Assembly: GCA_963210315.1 (NCBI GenBank)
Contig: OY723306.1
Coordinates: 1,440,787-1,504,786 of the forward strand
Length of the DNA stretch: 64,000 nucleotides
From: Rhynchopus euleeides
Lineage: Eukaryota; Euglenozoa; Diplonemea; Diplonemida; Diplonemidae
Reading direction: 5' to 3'
Shown here: positions 63,008 to 64,000 of the stretch, piece after piece
How positions within the stretch are numbered: the stretch's first letter is position 1
How the letters are laid out: the number at the start of each line of letters is the position of its first letter
Translations under genes and position numbers: made by a program
Notes under the pieces: generated by a model
Database searches by the model: none
Seen by the model: the letters and a program-made list of their open reading frames with translations, nothing else
What the model was told of the DNA's origin: nothing

Positions 63008-64000
63008 AACACTCCAAGAGAAGCCTCCCTACACTGGGACCAAAGAACCTGTCGGGGAACCCCGCCCTGGGATGAGGGTTGGAGGCTGAGAGAATGACGA
63101 GGTGGGGACAGGACGGGCAGCGACTGGGGGGTTTGTGGGGAGGGGTGGTGGGGCAGGGGGGGGGGGGGGGGCGGGGGCAGGTGCTTCTTCTTCTCCCCCA
63201 TCCCAACCGCCTGTTTTGTTGGACCCCCCTCACTCCCCCCCCCCCCTGGTTGTGCCTGCTGCTGCTGTTTAGAAGCATCTCTGCCCTGCCCCGATCTCTA
63301 CAATAGTCCTCACCCCCCCCCCTTTCGCCTTGATTCACCCCCCCCCCTTCCCGACCCCTCCCCGCCGGTTTGTCGCGTATTCCTTATAGATAGATTCCTT
63401 CGTAATGAACTCTAAAGGTCATGTCCGGAACCCTTCCCGCCCTCTCCCACCCGCTTCTGTGCTGCAGAGTTACCACATATAATTTTCCTTCTGGAAAAAA
63501 ATATAAGGTGAGCCCGACCCTACTATGTGGGGAAATGGGCGTCAATGGGACAGAACGGGTCTGTGTAGAAGCCTAGCTCTCGCAGTGACTGGTATTGTCG
63601 ACGCCAAAAAGGGGGAGGGCTCAGAGGGCTGGGGGCAACAGAGAGCGCAACGCAACGCAACGCTGAAGAAACCTAACAAATTCCATAACAAAACCATGTG
63701 CGTGTTCTGTTGTTCCCTGGTGGTGGAAAACCCCGCATCTCTCTCCGATACAGCGACTCGCCCCACTGAGGTTATTGCCCACGCCAGTCCGTATCGCATT
63801 CACAGAGCAGCAGGATGCTGCTGCGCTCGGTGCGTTCTTCACGACTGCAAAGATGCACAGCCCTGCGTATCTTGATCTGGGTGGGGGGTGGTGGTGGGCG
63901 GAGGGTGGGGGAAGAGCCTCACGACGGGCAGTGACATGCATGCAGAGTACGCAAAAAAAAAGGGGGTGGTGTGGATTTAAGAGATGGTACACTCCATGCA
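63008..64000. other. intergenic spacer, no supported gene
   Basis: C/G runs (63160-63175, 63235-63250) and short frames without protein-like character. Confidence 0.5.

Overview
This window looks like a chromosome segment from a unicellular, flagellated eukaryote. High-GC protein genes, some split by short GT-AG introns, lie in long, low-complexity spacers crowded with C/G homopolymers. Four things point toward the Euglenozoa, perhaps a diplonemid: (i) every host gene I can support lies on the + strand; (ii) most start codons sit just downstream of a splice-acceptor-like polypyrimidine-AG; (iii) the telomere-type repeat is TTAGGG; (iv) a LINE encodes a GDIEQNPGP 2A motif, as I recall for trypanosome L1Tc. 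This placement is inference. No rRNA or tRNA gene was seen.

Layout. 1-12 kb: spacer with a 1.3-kb foldback DNA element (4039-5363). 12.1-13.8 kb: three-exon betaine-aldehyde-type aldehyde dehydrogenase. 15.1-20.8 kb: intact LINE on the - strand. 22.6-24.3 kb: choline dehydrogenase. 28.9-30.8 kb: inverted telomere-like array. 32.5-35.9 kb: LRRCC1/VFL1-like centriole/flagellum protein. 36.9-38.8 kb: secreted Cys-rich repeat protein. 40.2-40.9 kb: two small palindromic elements. 41.6-42.6 kb: cis-prenyltransferase. 45.0-48.6 kb: long disordered protein with a Cys/His cluster. 50.3-50.6 kb: tautomerase-like protein. 50.8-52.3 kb: decayed unidentified gene. 53.0-54.3 kb: ankyrin repeat array. 54.6-54.9 kb: possible terminal exon. 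55.9-58.7 kb: RecQ helicase. 62.4-63.0 kb: small two-exon unknown.

Functionally, choline dehydrogenase and the aldehyde dehydrogenase make consecutive steps from choline to glycine betaine and form a loose cluster split by the LINE. LRRCC1/VFL1 implies basal bodies. The cis-prenyltransferase feeds dolichol-dependent glycosylation, which would serve secreted proteins such as the Cys-rich one; this last link is only contextual.

The most unusual object is the LINE. ORF1 and the endonuclease/RT/RNase H ORF2 share one frame, separated by a single TGA followed by CGG. ORF2 has no ATG before its endonuclease core, and a complete 2A motif lies 25 codons after the TGA. This suggests stop readthrough followed by 2A-mediated separation.
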